From: an uncultured Chlorobiaceae bacterium
GTDB taxonomy: Bacteria > Bacteroidota > Chlorobiia > Chlorobiales > Chlorobiaceae
Direction: 5' to 3'
DNA length: 47,388 nucleotides
Assembly: GCA_903920215.1 (NCBI GenBank)
Contig: CAIXLG010000128.1
Span: 1 to 47,388, forward strand
Positions 27,294 to 36,072 of the stretch are shown piece by piece. The stretch's first letter is position 1. Every line of letters begins with the position of its first letter. The notes below the pieces were generated by a model. That model worked only from the letters and a program-made list of their open reading frames with translations, was not told the DNA's origin and did no database searches. The position numbers and the translations under genes were made by a program.

Positions 27294-28079
27294 CTATTTC
27301 AAGAGGATTTGCGAGACGATTGCCAGGTTTTTGCCTGGCCTGGCATGTTCCAGATGCAGAGCACAATACTCCTGAAGGAGATTCCAGAGCCGTTCAATGT
27401 CATCGGGATCGGCTTTGATTGCTATTCCGGAAGGAAGGCGCTTTGCCGCAAGGGCGCTTAACAGCATGGCGAGACGCAAGGGAATGAGATGTTTTTTTGC
27501 AAGGCTATCTCCCGCTGCTCCAGGAAGTGCGAGTCCTCCCGGGTTCATGACAAAATAAAGTTCTGTCAGTTTCATGGACTCAACTGCAGGCATGAGCTCT
27601 TTTCCGCTGAAGACACAGAAACGAAGGGAGGGCTGAAAGCCAAGCAGCGAAATAAATCGCAAAAGGAACCATGCATAAAGCTGCTGGTAATTGATGCCAT
27701 CATGGTAGAGTTCTTCGAGGGTTCCTGCAAGGAGGGTGAAGAGTGAGAGGTTTTTTTCATCATGTTCCGTAGTCTGCTTCACAAGATCAATGATCCGGTA
27801 GAGGACAGCGAATCGGTCAAGGTCAGGAGCGGGAACCATAGGGCTCAAAATAAGGTTACCATCACTGACGAGCTGAATATCTCGGCTGTTTTTTTTATAG
27901 AGCACCAGATCGACCACATTACCAGCGCTGAACAGTCCGGAGAGTTTGTTTTTTGGGTTACGGGCACCTTTAATGATCACTGAAATTTTGCCGAATTCGC
28001 GGGTGTAGACCGAGCAGATCTTTGACTGGTCGCGGTATTTTGTTTCTCGCAATATGACAGCCCGGGTTTTGACGATCAC
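27294..28079 (-). CDS. recO: DNA repair protein RecO
   Basis: RecFOR mediator (261 aa) that binds ssDNA/SSB and helps load RecA. The N-terminal OB fold is evident in VKTRAVILRETKYRDQSKICSVYTREFGKISVIIKGAR, followed by the typical DLVLYKK strand and a helical C-terminal part (YAWFLLRFISLLGFQPSLRFC). The zinc-finger Cys cluster of some RecO proteins is only partly visible. The start at 28079 gives a normal N-terminus. Confidence 0.9.
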   Translation of the reverse strand: MIVKTRAVILRETKYRDQSKICSVYTREFGKISVIIKGARNPKNKLSGLFSAGNVVDLVLYKKNSRDIQLVSDGNLILSPMVPAPDLDRFAVLYRIIDLVKQTTEHDEKNLSLFTLLAGTLEELYHDGINYQQLYAWFLLRFISLLGFQPSLRFCVFSGKELMPAVESMKLTELYFVMNPGGLALPGAAGDSLAKKHLIPLRLAMLLSALAAKRLPSGIAIKADPDDIERLWNLLQEYCALHLEHARPGKNLAIVSQILLK

Positions 28080-28217
28080 GGCTTCAGCTTTTTTGTTTCA
28101 GGAAATATAATTATATACGTTAACCCTTCCTGCCATAAGGCTTATGGACTTTTTAAACAATGTACTGACGGTGAACAATAACAGTCAGAAAGAGATTAAT
28201 CAAGGAGAAAAATAGAT

Positions 28218-28484
28218 ATGCCGACCTATCAGTATCGTTGTAAAAACTGCGGGAATGAACTTGAAATTGTTCAGAAAATGTCTGATGATTCTCTGACAAT
28301 ATGCCCGAAATGTGAAAAGGAGACCTTCGAGCGTGTTATCAGTGCTGAAGGGGGATTTGTGCTGAAGGGATCCGGGTTTTATAAAACAGACTATAACCCA
28401 AGCAAAAAAGAGTCAAGCCCGGCAGCTGCAGCATCGTGTTCAACTGGCGCATGTTCAGGTGGAGCCTGTCCGTTAGCCAAGTAG
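28218..28484 (+). CDS. FmdB family zinc ribbon protein
   Basis: Small putative regulator (88 aa) with one zinc ribbon: CKNC at 8-11 and CPKC at 30-33, in the FmdB consensus [15 protein letters not shown]. The C-terminal tail is low-complexity with further Cys ([15 protein letters not shown]), which could bind a metal or cluster. AAGGAGA precedes the ATG. Target genes are unknown; the family name comes from a methylotroph gene and is not informative here. Confidence 0.88.
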   Translation: MPTYQYRCKNCGNELEIVQKMSDDSLTICPKCEKETFERVISAEGGFVLKGSGFYKTDYNPSKKESSPAAAASCSTGACSGGACPLAK

Positions 28485-28523
28485 GGCACTTCGCCCAGGT
28501 TTTGCTTTTTATTTTTTTCAGTG

Positions 28524-28551
28524 AAAAGCCTTCCGATCAGGGGAGGCTTTT
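28524..28551. terminator. Hairpin terminator downstream of the zinc ribbon gene
   Basis: AAAAGCCTTCC GATCAG GGGAGGCTTTT forms an 11-bp stem (one G-T pair) with flanking A and T runs. It lies 40 nt after the FmdB stop and covers the stop and final codons of the convergent OstA-like gene, so it may serve both. Confidence 0.8.
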
Positions 28552-29469
28552 CTGCTGTTTAAACGGATTTTCCTTTTCTCTCCATCCAAACTTTGGAAGA
28601 TTAATCTTTTTATCTCCCCTGAAACTTTCCGGGTACTGTTTCCCTTCTACATTTCCGGTAACTTTCACTCGTTTCAGTATCCCGGCAGTAAAAAACATCC
28701 GCATCAGATTTCCACTTGAATAGTTTATGCCTGAAGGTTTTTGCTCATTGTTATAGAGGTGATAGAGGCTTTCCGCCTGGGTGGTAAGGGTAATACCGGT
28801 TATCTTTGATTTTTCGTTGAGCAGTATTATCATTTTTTTTGCGCTGAACTGGTCGTAGACAACCGGAGAAAGGGAAAGAGTGTCCTGTGCGGCGAAAAAC
28901 GCATTACCGAGCACCTGTATTTCATCGATGCTCTTGCGTTTTCCGCCGGCACCGATCTCTTTGAGATGCAGAAGTATACTGTCACCGCTGATCTGTTGAC
29001 GCTCATGCCATGCTATGGCTTCATCGTTGAGCCATATCTGACTTGTTGTTTTATTGACAACAGCTTTTTTCGATTTTGCGACAAGAGAGTTGTCAAGCAT
29101 CCTTCCCCGTACGTTACCGTTTAATTCTCCGAGTTGCCTGTCCGTGTAATAGACTCCATTTTCGCCGAAGATTTCAACGGTATTATCTGTCATGAAGACG
29201 TTGCCGGTGAGTACGATTTTGTTCTCCTGCTCATAACTTGTTGCGCGGTCACATTTCAGTGTCAAGTTGTCGTGGAGAAAAACTACATTGCCGATGACTG
29301 AGCGGTATGATCCTGCTTCACTCTCGCCGCCTTCGATGACATCTGCGTGCTGGAGAATAATTTTCTTTTTTTCCGCGTGGAGTGTATTATGAATCAGAGC
29401 CGGTTGTATGATAATCTGAAGCGTCAGAATAGTGGCTGTCAATAGTGTAATGGAAATGGCTCTTCGCAT
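28537..29469 (-). CDS. OstA/LptA-like periplasmic protein
   Basis: A 310-aa protein with an N-terminal signal segment (AISITLLTATILTLQIIIQPALI) and OstA-type beta repeats: LQHADVIEGGESEAGSYRSVIGNVVFLHDNLTLKCDRA, then ENKIVLTGNVFMTDN, IFGENGVYYT and GELNGNVRGRM. The fold forms the beta-jellyroll bridge that carries LPS to the outer membrane. It is longer than E. coli LptA, as is common in this phylum for OstA-like proteins. ATG 29469 is preferred; TTG 29514 would add 15 unusual residues. Confidence 0.82.
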   Translation of the reverse strand: MRRAISITLLTATILTLQIIIQPALIHNTLHAEKKKIILQHADVIEGGESEAGSYRSVIGNVVFLHDNLTLKCDRATSYEQENKIVLTGNVFMTDNTVEIFGENGVYYTDRQLGELNGNVRGRMLDNSLVAKSKKAVVNKTTSQIWLNDEAIAWHERQQISGDSILLHLKEIGAGGKRKSIDEIQVLGNAFFAAQDTLSLSPVVYDQFSAKKMIILLNEKSKITGITLTTQAESLYHLYNNEQKPSGINYSSGNLMRMFFTAGILKRVKVTGNVEGKQYPESFRGDKKINLPKFGWREKENPFKQQKSLP

Positions 29470-29544
29470 TGCGGATAATAGATTGATGTCATCCAGGAAA
29501 GTGGTTATTGTCAAGTTCTAATGTAACAAAGCTTTGTTTTTACT

Positions 29545-30633
29545 GTGAAAAAATTACTCCTCGTTGGCGGCGGCAGGCCTGGAAATCTTTTGCTTGCCCC
29601 TTTATATGATGCCTTGAAAAAAAACAGGGCCTACCTGCCCGTTGCGCTTTTTGTGGCGACTGAAGGGGGCGAGCCGATCAGCGGAGATATTGCTGAATGC
29701 TTCGGTCTTGGCGAAGCCGGGGGTTCTCTTGTCATTTCTCTGCCGCAAGGTTCTCCGGTTGAACAACTTGCAACGGTTATGACCGGTATTGAAAAAGTTC
29801 TTGTCAGTGAAAAACCTGATCTTGTTATGGTGTGCGGCAGCGATAATGTCGCCCTTGGAACTGCACTGACTGCGGCAAAGCTCGGAGTGGCGGTAGCGGC
29901 GGTAGATGCGGGACTTCGGAGCTATGAGCGTTCGGATGCCGAGGAGATCAATCGAATTGCCATTGATGCAATGGCTGAATATCATTTTGTCAGCGAACAC
30001 AGCGGAGAGTATAACCTTATCAATGAAGGGGTAGCCGATGAAAAGGTCTTTTTTGCCGGCAACCTTTCAATAGACAGCCTTGTCAAATTGATGGAGCTGG
30101 CTAATCAACTGCCAGTGTCCAGAGCTCATGGATTTCGTCCGAAATCCTATGCACTTGTAATCTTGAACCCTGAAGGTAACTTTTCCCGGAAAGAACCGCT
30201 TGAAATGATACTTCGGCTTCTGAAGGAGATTGCCTGCAAGACTACTGTTCTTATTCCAAAGTTTAATGGCATGGACGCTGCATTCAGCGATATTGAGAAC
30301 GTGAAAATTGTCGAATCACTTTCTCATGCAGGCCTGCTGATGCTACTCAGAGATTCTTTGATGCTTCTTACTGATACTGAAGAGCTGCAGCCGGAAGCTA
30401 CAGTAATGAATGTGCCCTGTCTTACCATGATGGAGTCGGCTTCGCGTCCTGTTACTATAGAAATCGGCACCAATGTTCTTGTCGGCCTCGATGAGGAAGA
30501 TATCATAAGCCGTGTTAATGATATTCTTCAGCCCGGAAAACACAAGCACGAATCCAGCCGCTCAAAAATTCCTGAAAAATGGGATGGCGCAGCAGCTGCC
30601 CGCATTGTCGCAGTGCTCGATCGGATATTATAG
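29545..30633 (+). CDS. Degenerate UDP-GlcNAc 2-epimerase-like (GT-B fold) protein
   Basis: A 362-aa homologue of WecB/MnaA with the order of blocks kept but key residues changed. GTRPEAIK reads GGRPGNLL (Lys lost), HGDT reads CGSD, VEAGLR reads VDAGLR (121), the EE-NR segment is kept (AEEINR), the catalytic-His segment THRRE reads LNPEGN (207-212), and TDSGGIQEEA reads TDTEELQPEA. By comparison with the known catalytic set of E. coli WecB (K15, D95, E117, E131, H213), only one acid is retained and one is conservatively changed. The alignment is by eye. Another chemistry or a non-catalytic role is likely. The start is GTG 29545, about 75 nt from the divergent OstA-like start. Confidence 0.75.
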   Translation: MKKLLLVGGGRPGNLLLAPLYDALKKNRAYLPVALFVATEGGEPISGDIAECFGLGEAGGSLVISLPQGSPVEQLATVMTGIEKVLVSEKPDLVMVCGSDNVALGTALTAAKLGVAVAAVDAGLRSYERSDAEEINRIAIDAMAEYHFVSEHSGEYNLINEGVADEKVFFAGNLSIDSLVKLMELANQLPVSRAHGFRPKSYALVILNPEGNFSRKEPLEMILRLLKEIACKTTVLIPKFNGMDAAFSDIENVKIVESLSHAGLLMLLRDSLMLLTDTEELQPEATVMNVPCLTMMESASRPVTIEIGTNVLVGLDEEDIISRVNDILQPGKHKHESSRSKIPEKWDGAAAARIVAVLDRIL

Positions 30634-30700
30634 ATTGCTTTAAGTTGCATGGTGTCTACCATTCCGGCACTCAGTCCAGCAAAAGTTATAACCAGATGTC

Positions 30701-30730
30701 ATTTCGATCCCGATTTATCGGGAGAGAAAT
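30701..30730. repeat. Imperfect palindrome, dispersed-repeat-like
   Basis: ATTTCGATCCCGAT TT ATCGGGAGAGAAAT pairs over 14 bp with two mismatches. It resembles the short TGTCATTTCGA...GAGAAATCT intergenic elements I associate with Bacteroidota and Chlorobiota genomes. Only one copy is in this window. Confidence 0.5.
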
Positions 30731-30877
30731 CTACTTCCGCAGTATTAGACTCAAACCGCATTTACATCACACCCTTTGGGATTTTATTCATCGTCAATTT
30801 TACTGTACCTTATCTTTGTGTGTAAGGCATAACAAGGAGAGCATTGTTTTCTAAGCGAATTGTCAGGAGTGCTATCA

Positions 30878-31144
30878 ATGCCAATCATCTCTATGTTTTA
30901 TGGTATTATTATCCGCCTTTATCTTCTCGATAACAGGCAACATCATTTGCCGCATATCCATGCCAGGTATGGTGATTTTGAGGCAACAGTAGGAATCCAG
31001 GATGGCGAGATTCTTTCCGGCGACTTACCTCGAAAACAGTTGCGTTTGGTGCAGGCTTGGATTGAGTTGCGTCGGGATGAGCTGATAGCAGACTGGGAGT
31101 TAGCAGTCAATGGTGAGACTCCTTATAAAATAAACCCATTGTGA
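30878..31144 (+). CDS. DUF4160 domain protein
   Basis: An 88-aa member of DUF4160, recognised from MPIISMFYGIIIRLYL and the His-rich HHLPHIHARYGDFEATVGI. The HxPHxHxxY motif could bind a metal. ATG 30878 is preferred over the track start at 30860, with CAGGAG upstream. It is followed after 7 nt by a DUF2442 gene; such pairs are frequent, spread in accessory regions and have been suggested to be toxin-antitoxin modules, without settled biochemistry. Confidence 0.85.
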   Translation: MPIISMFYGIIIRLYLLDNRQHHLPHIHARYGDFEATVGIQDGEILSGDLPRKQLRLVQAWIELRRDELIADWELAVNGETPYKINPL

Positions 31145-31151
31145 GGTTATA

Positions 31152-31427
31152 ATGTATTGGGATGTCAAAAGTGTAACGCCACTATCAGGGTTTCGGATTT
31201 ATATCGAGACCGTTAGTGGTCAAAAAGGAATTTTTGATCTCAACCCCTATCTTGATCATGGAGTTTTCAGTGAACTGCGTGATATTAACTATTTCAATCA
31301 GGTTGGCATAGTCTTTGGTGCGGTCACATGGCCACACGATCAGGATATTGCTCCTGAAACACTGCTCGCAGAAATGCATCCCATTGATTCACAGCCCGAA
31401 GAATTGTTTCATTGTGAAAAGGTCTGA
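31152..31427 (+). CDS. DUF2442 domain protein
   Basis: A 91-aa member of DUF2442 (NAD(P)H-dependent nitrile reductase-like fold by structure of relatives, from memory). The central GQKGIFDLNPYLDHGVFSELRD and AVTWPHDQDIAPETLL are typical. GAGG precedes the ATG. It is the likely partner of the DUF4160 protein encoded 7 nt upstream and is separated by 21 nt from the next small gene. Confidence 0.85.
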   Translation: MYWDVKSVTPLSGFRIYIETVSGQKGIFDLNPYLDHGVFSELRDINYFNQVGIVFGAVTWPHDQDIAPETLLAEMHPIDSQPEELFHCEKV

Positions 31428-31448
31428 GGTTAAACAGATAGTCATACT

Positions 31449-31790
31449 ATGGCTGAATACGGCGAGTGGAATCGCAAGGGGGCAACCCTCAGCGAGCTAA
31501 CAGCGAAGAAAGAATATGGTGTTGAGCATGAGTTCATTGTAAAAGGGATACGTGCCGGCAAGCTTGAATACCGGGCGGGTGCCATATGGGGTAACCCATA
31601 TCTCAAGATATTGAGAGGCCAGTTAGAGGATTTTATCACAGAGGAACTTGGTGCGGATTATCTGAATCAGGTAAAAACCAAGAGTGAACTTCTTGCGATC
31701 AAGAAGGAAATAGCTGTATTGAAAAAGAGAGTGAATGAACTTCAAGTTCGAAAAGCACTGATTGAATCAGGCAATGACAAAATGCAATAG
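31449..31790 (+). CDS. Small protein with C-terminal coiled coil, third gene of cassette
   Basis: A 113-aa protein I cannot assign to a named family. The N-terminal 70 residues (LTAKKEYGVEHEFIVKGIRAGKLEYRAGAIWGNPYLKILRGQLEDFI) look like an excisionase-type winged-helix: a start helix, a GKLEYR-like wing and a basic surface. Residues 75-108 form a coiled coil (LLAIKKEIAVLKKRVNELQVRKALIE). A DNA-binding dimer acting as regulator of the DUF4160/DUF2442 pair is plausible, but this is inference. It ends 7 nt before a convergent gene. Confidence 0.7.
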   Translation: MAEYGEWNRKGATLSELTAKKEYGVEHEFIVKGIRAGKLEYRAGAIWGNPYLKILRGQLEDFITEELGADYLNQVKTKSELLAIKKEIAVLKKRVNELQVRKALIESGNDKMQ

Positions 31791-31797
31791 AATCAGA

Positions 31798-32640
31798 TCA
31801 ATGCAGTGCAAGATCGTACATGATCTGATTGTTCTGATTGTGGATCACCATTCGATCGCTTTCAAGTTCCATTGTGCCGCAGGTAAAGGATGGGTGTTCA
31901 AGGCGGTTCACAAATGCCGGCAGCACCACAAAGTGTATTTCATCCTTTAGGGCGTAGCTGCCATAATGATAGTGGCCGCTGAGGCATGCCTTTACCGCGG
32001 TGGAGGATGCAAGAATATCGACTATCTCCTGATGATTCCAGAGCAGACCGTGTTTGGGGTCGGTGGTTTCGGGAAGCAGCGGAAAGTGGCAGATGACGAT
32101 TACCTTTTCTCCAGCTTGTTCTGCCGTGTCAAGTTCCTTTTTCAGCCATACTTTTTGCCGAAGGCCCACTGCCCCGCAGTAGTCGTGCTTTGCCGGGCGG
32201 GCGAGGAAGTAAGCAAGGGTTTGGCGGTCTTCCTCTGTTTCAGGCTCGTTATGTATTGATACATCCATACCGTCAAGCACGATAAAGCGAAATCCCTTTA
32301 CGGTAAATGCATAGTATGGAGCTGGCAGACCAAGAGCATTCAGCAGCTTCTTTCTTGGCATGGCAAGGCAGTGGTTGCCGATGACATGGTGGATGGTGCC
32401 AGGAAATTCTTTGAGTATAGAGCTGGCCTGAAGGAGTTCTTCCCGGTTATGTTCATCACTTCCCTTGATCAGGTCGCCGAGCTGAAACAGAAAATCAACA
32501 TTGCTGTTTTTGCAGTTTTTGAGCCAGCCCTGAAGGTCTGCGGCAGTTGTGATGGCTGCCGCAGGTTCTGATGTTGTCGAGAAGTGAATGTCGGTTATTA
32601 TGCCGAACTTGAGGGCGGAGATGTTTTCAGAGCTGGACAT
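31798..32640 (-). CDS. Calcineurin-like metallophosphoesterase
   Basis: A 280-aa cytosolic enzyme with the five dimetal phosphoesterase motifs: FGIITDIHFS, FLFQLGDLIKG, HHVIGNHCL, VIVICHFPLLP and CLSGHYHYGSY. It resembles the ADP-ribose/CDP-alcohol or cyclic nucleotide phosphodiesterase branch, but the substrate cannot be set. Its ATG overlaps the prfB stop by one base (TGATG), so it is translated in tandem with prfB. Confidence 0.85.
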   Translation of the reverse strand: MSSSENISALKFGIITDIHFSTTSEPAAAITTAADLQGWLKNCKNSNVDFLFQLGDLIKGSDEHNREELLQASSILKEFPGTIHHVIGNHCLAMPRKKLLNALGLPAPYYAFTVKGFRFIVLDGMDVSIHNEPETEEDRQTLAYFLARPAKHDYCGAVGLRQKVWLKKELDTAEQAGEKVIVICHFPLLPETTDPKHGLLWNHQEIVDILASSTAVKACLSGHYHYGSYALKDEIHFVVLPAFVNRLEHPSFTCGTMELESDRMVIHNQNNQIMYDLALH

Positions 32641-33735
32641 CAGTCGCCGAATTCAGAAAGATATTTTTCCATGAAATCATCAAGGTCTCCGTCAAGGACG
32701 TTTTCCACATCGAACCGTTCGTAATTGGTGCGGTGGTCCTTGATTCGACGGTCATCAAGTACATAACTGCGGATCTGGCTTCCCCATTCGATTTTTTTCT
32801 TTTTGCCTTCTATCTCCCGCTTTTTCGCCTCTTCATCGTCCCTCTGGCGCTGGTAGAGCTGAGCCATCAGCATTTTCATGGCGCGCTCCCTGTTCTGGAA
32901 CTGTGAACGCTCTTCCTGGCAGCCAACCACAATCCCCGTCGGGAGATGCTTAATTCGGACGGCAGTCTCCACTTTGTTGACGTTCTGGCCGCCCTTGCCG
33001 CCGCTGCGGAACGTTGAGAGTTCGAGATCCTCCTTGCGGACATCGATTTCAACGTCGGGAGGAGCTTCAGGGTAGGTGAAGACACTGGCAAAGGAGGTGT
33101 GGCGCCTGGCGTTCGAGTCGAAGGGTGATACCCTTACAAGCCGGTGAACGCCGTTTTCGGCTTTCAGGTAGCCATAGGCATAAGGGCCCTCTATTTCGAG
33201 CGTGGCGGTTTTTATGCCGGCACCATCACCTTCCTGGTAGTCGTCGGTATAGATTTTAAAGCCTTTGCGTTCCGCCCACCGCATGTACATCCTATAGAGC
33301 ATTTCCGCCCAGTCCTGTGCTTCGGTGCCGCCTGCTCCTGCATGAATGGTGATGAGGGCATTGCCTGCATCATCCTTGCCTGAGAGCATGTTTTTAAACT
33401 CAATGGCGGCGATGTCGTGCTCGATTGACGCTATTGCGGTGTTAAGCTCATCGGTGAAGGATTCGTCTTCAAGTTCTGCGGCAATGTCGAGTTCATCCTG
33501 ACAGACGGCAGCTTTCGATGCAATCCTTTCGTACCCGTCAGTCCATGATTTATGTTCGTTCAGCTCTTTTAAAACTTTGTGAGCCTCTTTCTGGTCGTTC
33601 CAGAACGTCGGATCGGTTGAAATTTTTTCAAGGTCATAGATTTTTTCTTTGCGCTGATCTACGTCAAAGATACCCCCGTAACTGTTCGAGGCGACGATGA
33701 ATCTCCTGCAGTCTTTCTTTTTGTGGTTCAAACAT
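32640..33735 (-). CDS. prfB: Peptide chain release factor 2, with programmed +1 frameshift
   Basis: RF2 recognises UAA and UGA. Conserved parts are the tripeptide SPF in VRVSPFDSN and the catalytic GGQ in [17 protein letters not shown]. Translation starts at ATG 33735 ([18 protein letters not shown]...), reaches CTT-TGA at codons 23-24, and shifts +1 to continue with [14 protein letters not shown]; the product is 364 aa. The first 22 residues of the track ORF (from 33731) are an out-of-frame artefact. The shift makes RF2 autoregulate: low RF2 slows UGA termination and favours the shift. Confidence 0.95.
33663..33678 (-). promoter_or_regulatory. prfB programmed frameshift site
   Basis: Minus-strand CGGGGGTATCTTTGAC carries all parts of the classical element: an internal SD-like GGGGG, a three-base spacer, the slippery CTT, the in-frame stop TGA and a following C that weakens termination. 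Confidence 0.95.
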
Positions 33736-34005
33736 GGTTTTCTCTACTGATTGTTGACAATAAAACGGTATAGCAACTCCAAAGAACAATTTTTTTCAGG
33801 AGAAATCAAAAGCTGTATCAAGGTTTATGATTTAGTGGGGCCATTGAAATTAGAAGAGTATCTGAGTGAAAAAGTAATGGAGTTTTCATATTTTCCTTTC
33901 TGTTAAAAAAAACAGGGAGCCCTATCGGAACTGTTTCCGCATTATTTTGTGCTGGCAGAACTATGGCCGGGATTACCCCGGGCACCAATCAGAGAGATCC
34001 TGAAC

Positions 34006-36018
34006 ATGAATCCTACATTCAGACGGGCTATTCCCCATTATAGTGATCATAAGTTTGATGGCCGCCAACGTGTTGTTATAGAAAATGTCTCTCCTGAACT
34101 CCATGGAGGCAAGTATCCTGCAAAAGCAGTTGAAGGTGAGCGTCTTGTAGTTGACGCTGATATTTTTGTTGACGGTGCCGATGCAGTTTGTGCTGCGCTC
34201 TGTTTCCGGCCTTCCGGTTCAGCTGAGTGGCAGCGTTCGCCAATGGTTTCTCAAGGCAACGATCGATGGCAAGGTTCGTTTACCGCAGGTTTCCCTGGTA
34301 TCTATGAGTATACGATTGAGGCCTGGGTTGACCATTTTCTAACATGGAAAAAAGGACTGACCAAAAAGATCGAAGCTGGTCAGAATGTTTCACTTGATCT
34401 GGAGATCGGGGCGCTTCTGGTTAAAGAGGGAGTTGCAAGGGCTGGAAAAGCAGAAGCCGCAAAGCTCGGTGCATTCGCTTCTCTGCTCTCTTCGGAGGAG
34501 AGGGATAAGGCTGCAGCAGCTGCTCTTGATCGAACTCTTGAACAGCTTATGGAAAGCAATCCCGATAAGGCACGCGCTACTCTCTATGAAAAAGTGCTTG
34601 GATTGACGGTAGAACAGAAGAAGGCTGGATGCAGTGCCTGGTATGAATTTTTTCCCCGGTCATGGAGTACCCTTCCCGGGAAACATGGAACGTTCAACGA
34701 TTGTAACAGGCTGCTGCCTTTTATTGCCGGGATGGGATTCGATGTCGTCTATTTGCCGCCTATTCATCCGATAGGTTACACGAAGCGCAAAGGAAAGAAC
34801 AATGCCCTTGTGGCCGCACCGGATGATCCGGGAAGCTGCTGGGCTATTGGCAACCTGGATGGAGGGCATAAGGCAGTTCACCCTGAACTTGGTACGATCA
34901 AGGATTTTACAGCATTTGTTGCGGCAGCAGAGGAACTGGGGATTTCTGTTGCTCTCGATATTGCCTTTCAGTGTTCACCGGATCACCCCTATGTTAAGGA
35001 TCATCCGCAGTGGTTCAAGTGGCGTCCTGACGGTACGGTGCAGTTTGCGGAAAATCCGCCTAAACGATATGAGGATATTCTGCCAATTGATTTTGAATCG
35101 GCCGACTGGCAGAATCTCTGGATTGAGCTGAAAAGCATTTTTCTGTTCTGGATTGACAAAGGGGTGAAAATTTTTCGCGTTGACAATCCTCATACCAAGG
35201 CTTTTCCTTTCTGGGAGTGGGCTATTGCCTCGATAAGGGAGGAGCATCCAGATACGGTTTTTCTTGCCGAAGCTTTCACCCGGCCGAAATTAATGGCCAG
35301 ACTTGCTGTTGTGGGGTACAGTCAGTCTTACAGCTACTTTACCTGGCGCAATAACAAACATGAATTGCAGCAGTACCTGCTCGAACTGACATCACCGCCC
35401 CTCAAACATTTCATGCGGCCTAACTTCTGGCCGAATACTCCTGATATCCTTCATGAGGAGTTCCAGACGGGCGATCGCAACCGCTTTATTATCCGCATGG
35501 TGCTTGCGTCAACTCTCTCATCGAACTACGGCATGTATGGCCCGGCTTACGAGCTGTGTGAGTATCTCCCTGTTCCCGGAAGCAGGGAGGATTATCTCGA
35601 TTCCGAAAAGTATGAAATCAGGCAGTGGGATATTGACCGCCCAGGCAATATCCGGGCAGAGATAACGCGCATCAACAGGATAAGAAAAGAGAATAGTGCC
35701 CTTCAGCAGACTAGTGATATTACCTTTGTCCGCATTGAAGCTTCACCGGGTCAGGAAAACGACCAGTTAATGGGTTATCTCAAGCGTTCCGATGATGGAC
35801 GTAATAGTATTCTTACTGTTGTCAGTCTCGATTCTTCGAATACTCAGGGGGGATGGCTGCGATTTCCTCTCGAACGTTTCAACATGCCACACGATTCTCA
35901 GTTCAAGGTTGAGGATCTGCTGAGTGGCATCCACTATGACTGGAATGGTGAATGGAACTATGTAGCAGTAAATCCATGGATCATTCCTGCGCATATTTTC
36001 AGGGTAACGTTTCCCTGA
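34006..36018 (+). CDS. glgE: Alpha-1,4-glucan:maltose-1-phosphate maltosyltransferase
   Basis: GH13_3 enzyme that transfers maltosyl units from maltose-1-phosphate to the non-reducing end of alpha-glucan. The N-terminal beta domain opens with RVVIENVSPELHGGKYPAKAVEGE, characteristic of GlgE. The catalytic barrel has YLPPIHPIG, the nucleophile in IFRVDNPHTKAFPFWEW, the acid in FLAEAFTRPKLM and, unlike hydrolytic amylases, no His-Asp tail of the usual type nearby. ATG 34006 gives 670 aa; GTG 33949 would add 19 residues. treS-mak follows after 54 nt. Confidence 0.95.
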   Translation: MNPTFRRAIPHYSDHKFDGRQRVVIENVSPELHGGKYPAKAVEGERLVVDADIFVDGADAVCAALCFRPSGSAEWQRSPMVSQGNDRWQGSFTAGFPGIYEYTIEAWVDHFLTWKKGLTKKIEAGQNVSLDLEIGALLVKEGVARAGKAEAAKLGAFASLLSSEERDKAAAAALDRTLEQLMESNPDKARATLYEKVLGLTVEQKKAGCSAWYEFFPRSWSTLPGKHGTFNDCNRLLPFIAGMGFDVVYLPPIHPIGYTKRKGKNNALVAAPDDPGSCWAIGNLDGGHKAVHPELGTIKDFTAFVAAAEELGISVALDIAFQCSPDHPYVKDHPQWFKWRPDGTVQFAENPPKRYEDILPIDFESADWQNLWIELKSIFLFWIDKGVKIFRVDNPHTKAFPFWEWAIASIREEHPDTVFLAEAFTRPKLMARLAVVGYSQSYSYFTWRNNKHELQQYLLELTSPPLKHFMRPNFWPNTPDILHEEFQTGDRNRFIIRMVLASTLSSNYGMYGPAYELCEYLPVPGSREDYLDSEKYEIRQWDIDRPGNIRAEITRINRIRKENSALQQTSDITFVRIEASPGQENDQLMGYLKRSDDGRNSILTVVSLDSSNTQGGWLRFPLERFNMPHDSQFKVEDLLSGIHYDWNGEWNYVAVNPWIIPAHIFRVTFP

Positions 36019-36072
36019 CGGATTTTGTTATCGAATCATATTAATCACTCTATCCCTAACTGACCATATATC

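Noticed and set aside
33666-33731. ORF-track N-terminus of prfB (MNHKKKDC...)
   Set aside because: It is the +1 frame read upstream of the frameshift site; the in-frame leader from ATG 33735 matches RF2.
33750-33790. TTGACA near 33755 as a promoter for glgE
   Set aside because: No acceptable -10 hexamer lies about 17 bases downstream, and the distance to glgE is large.
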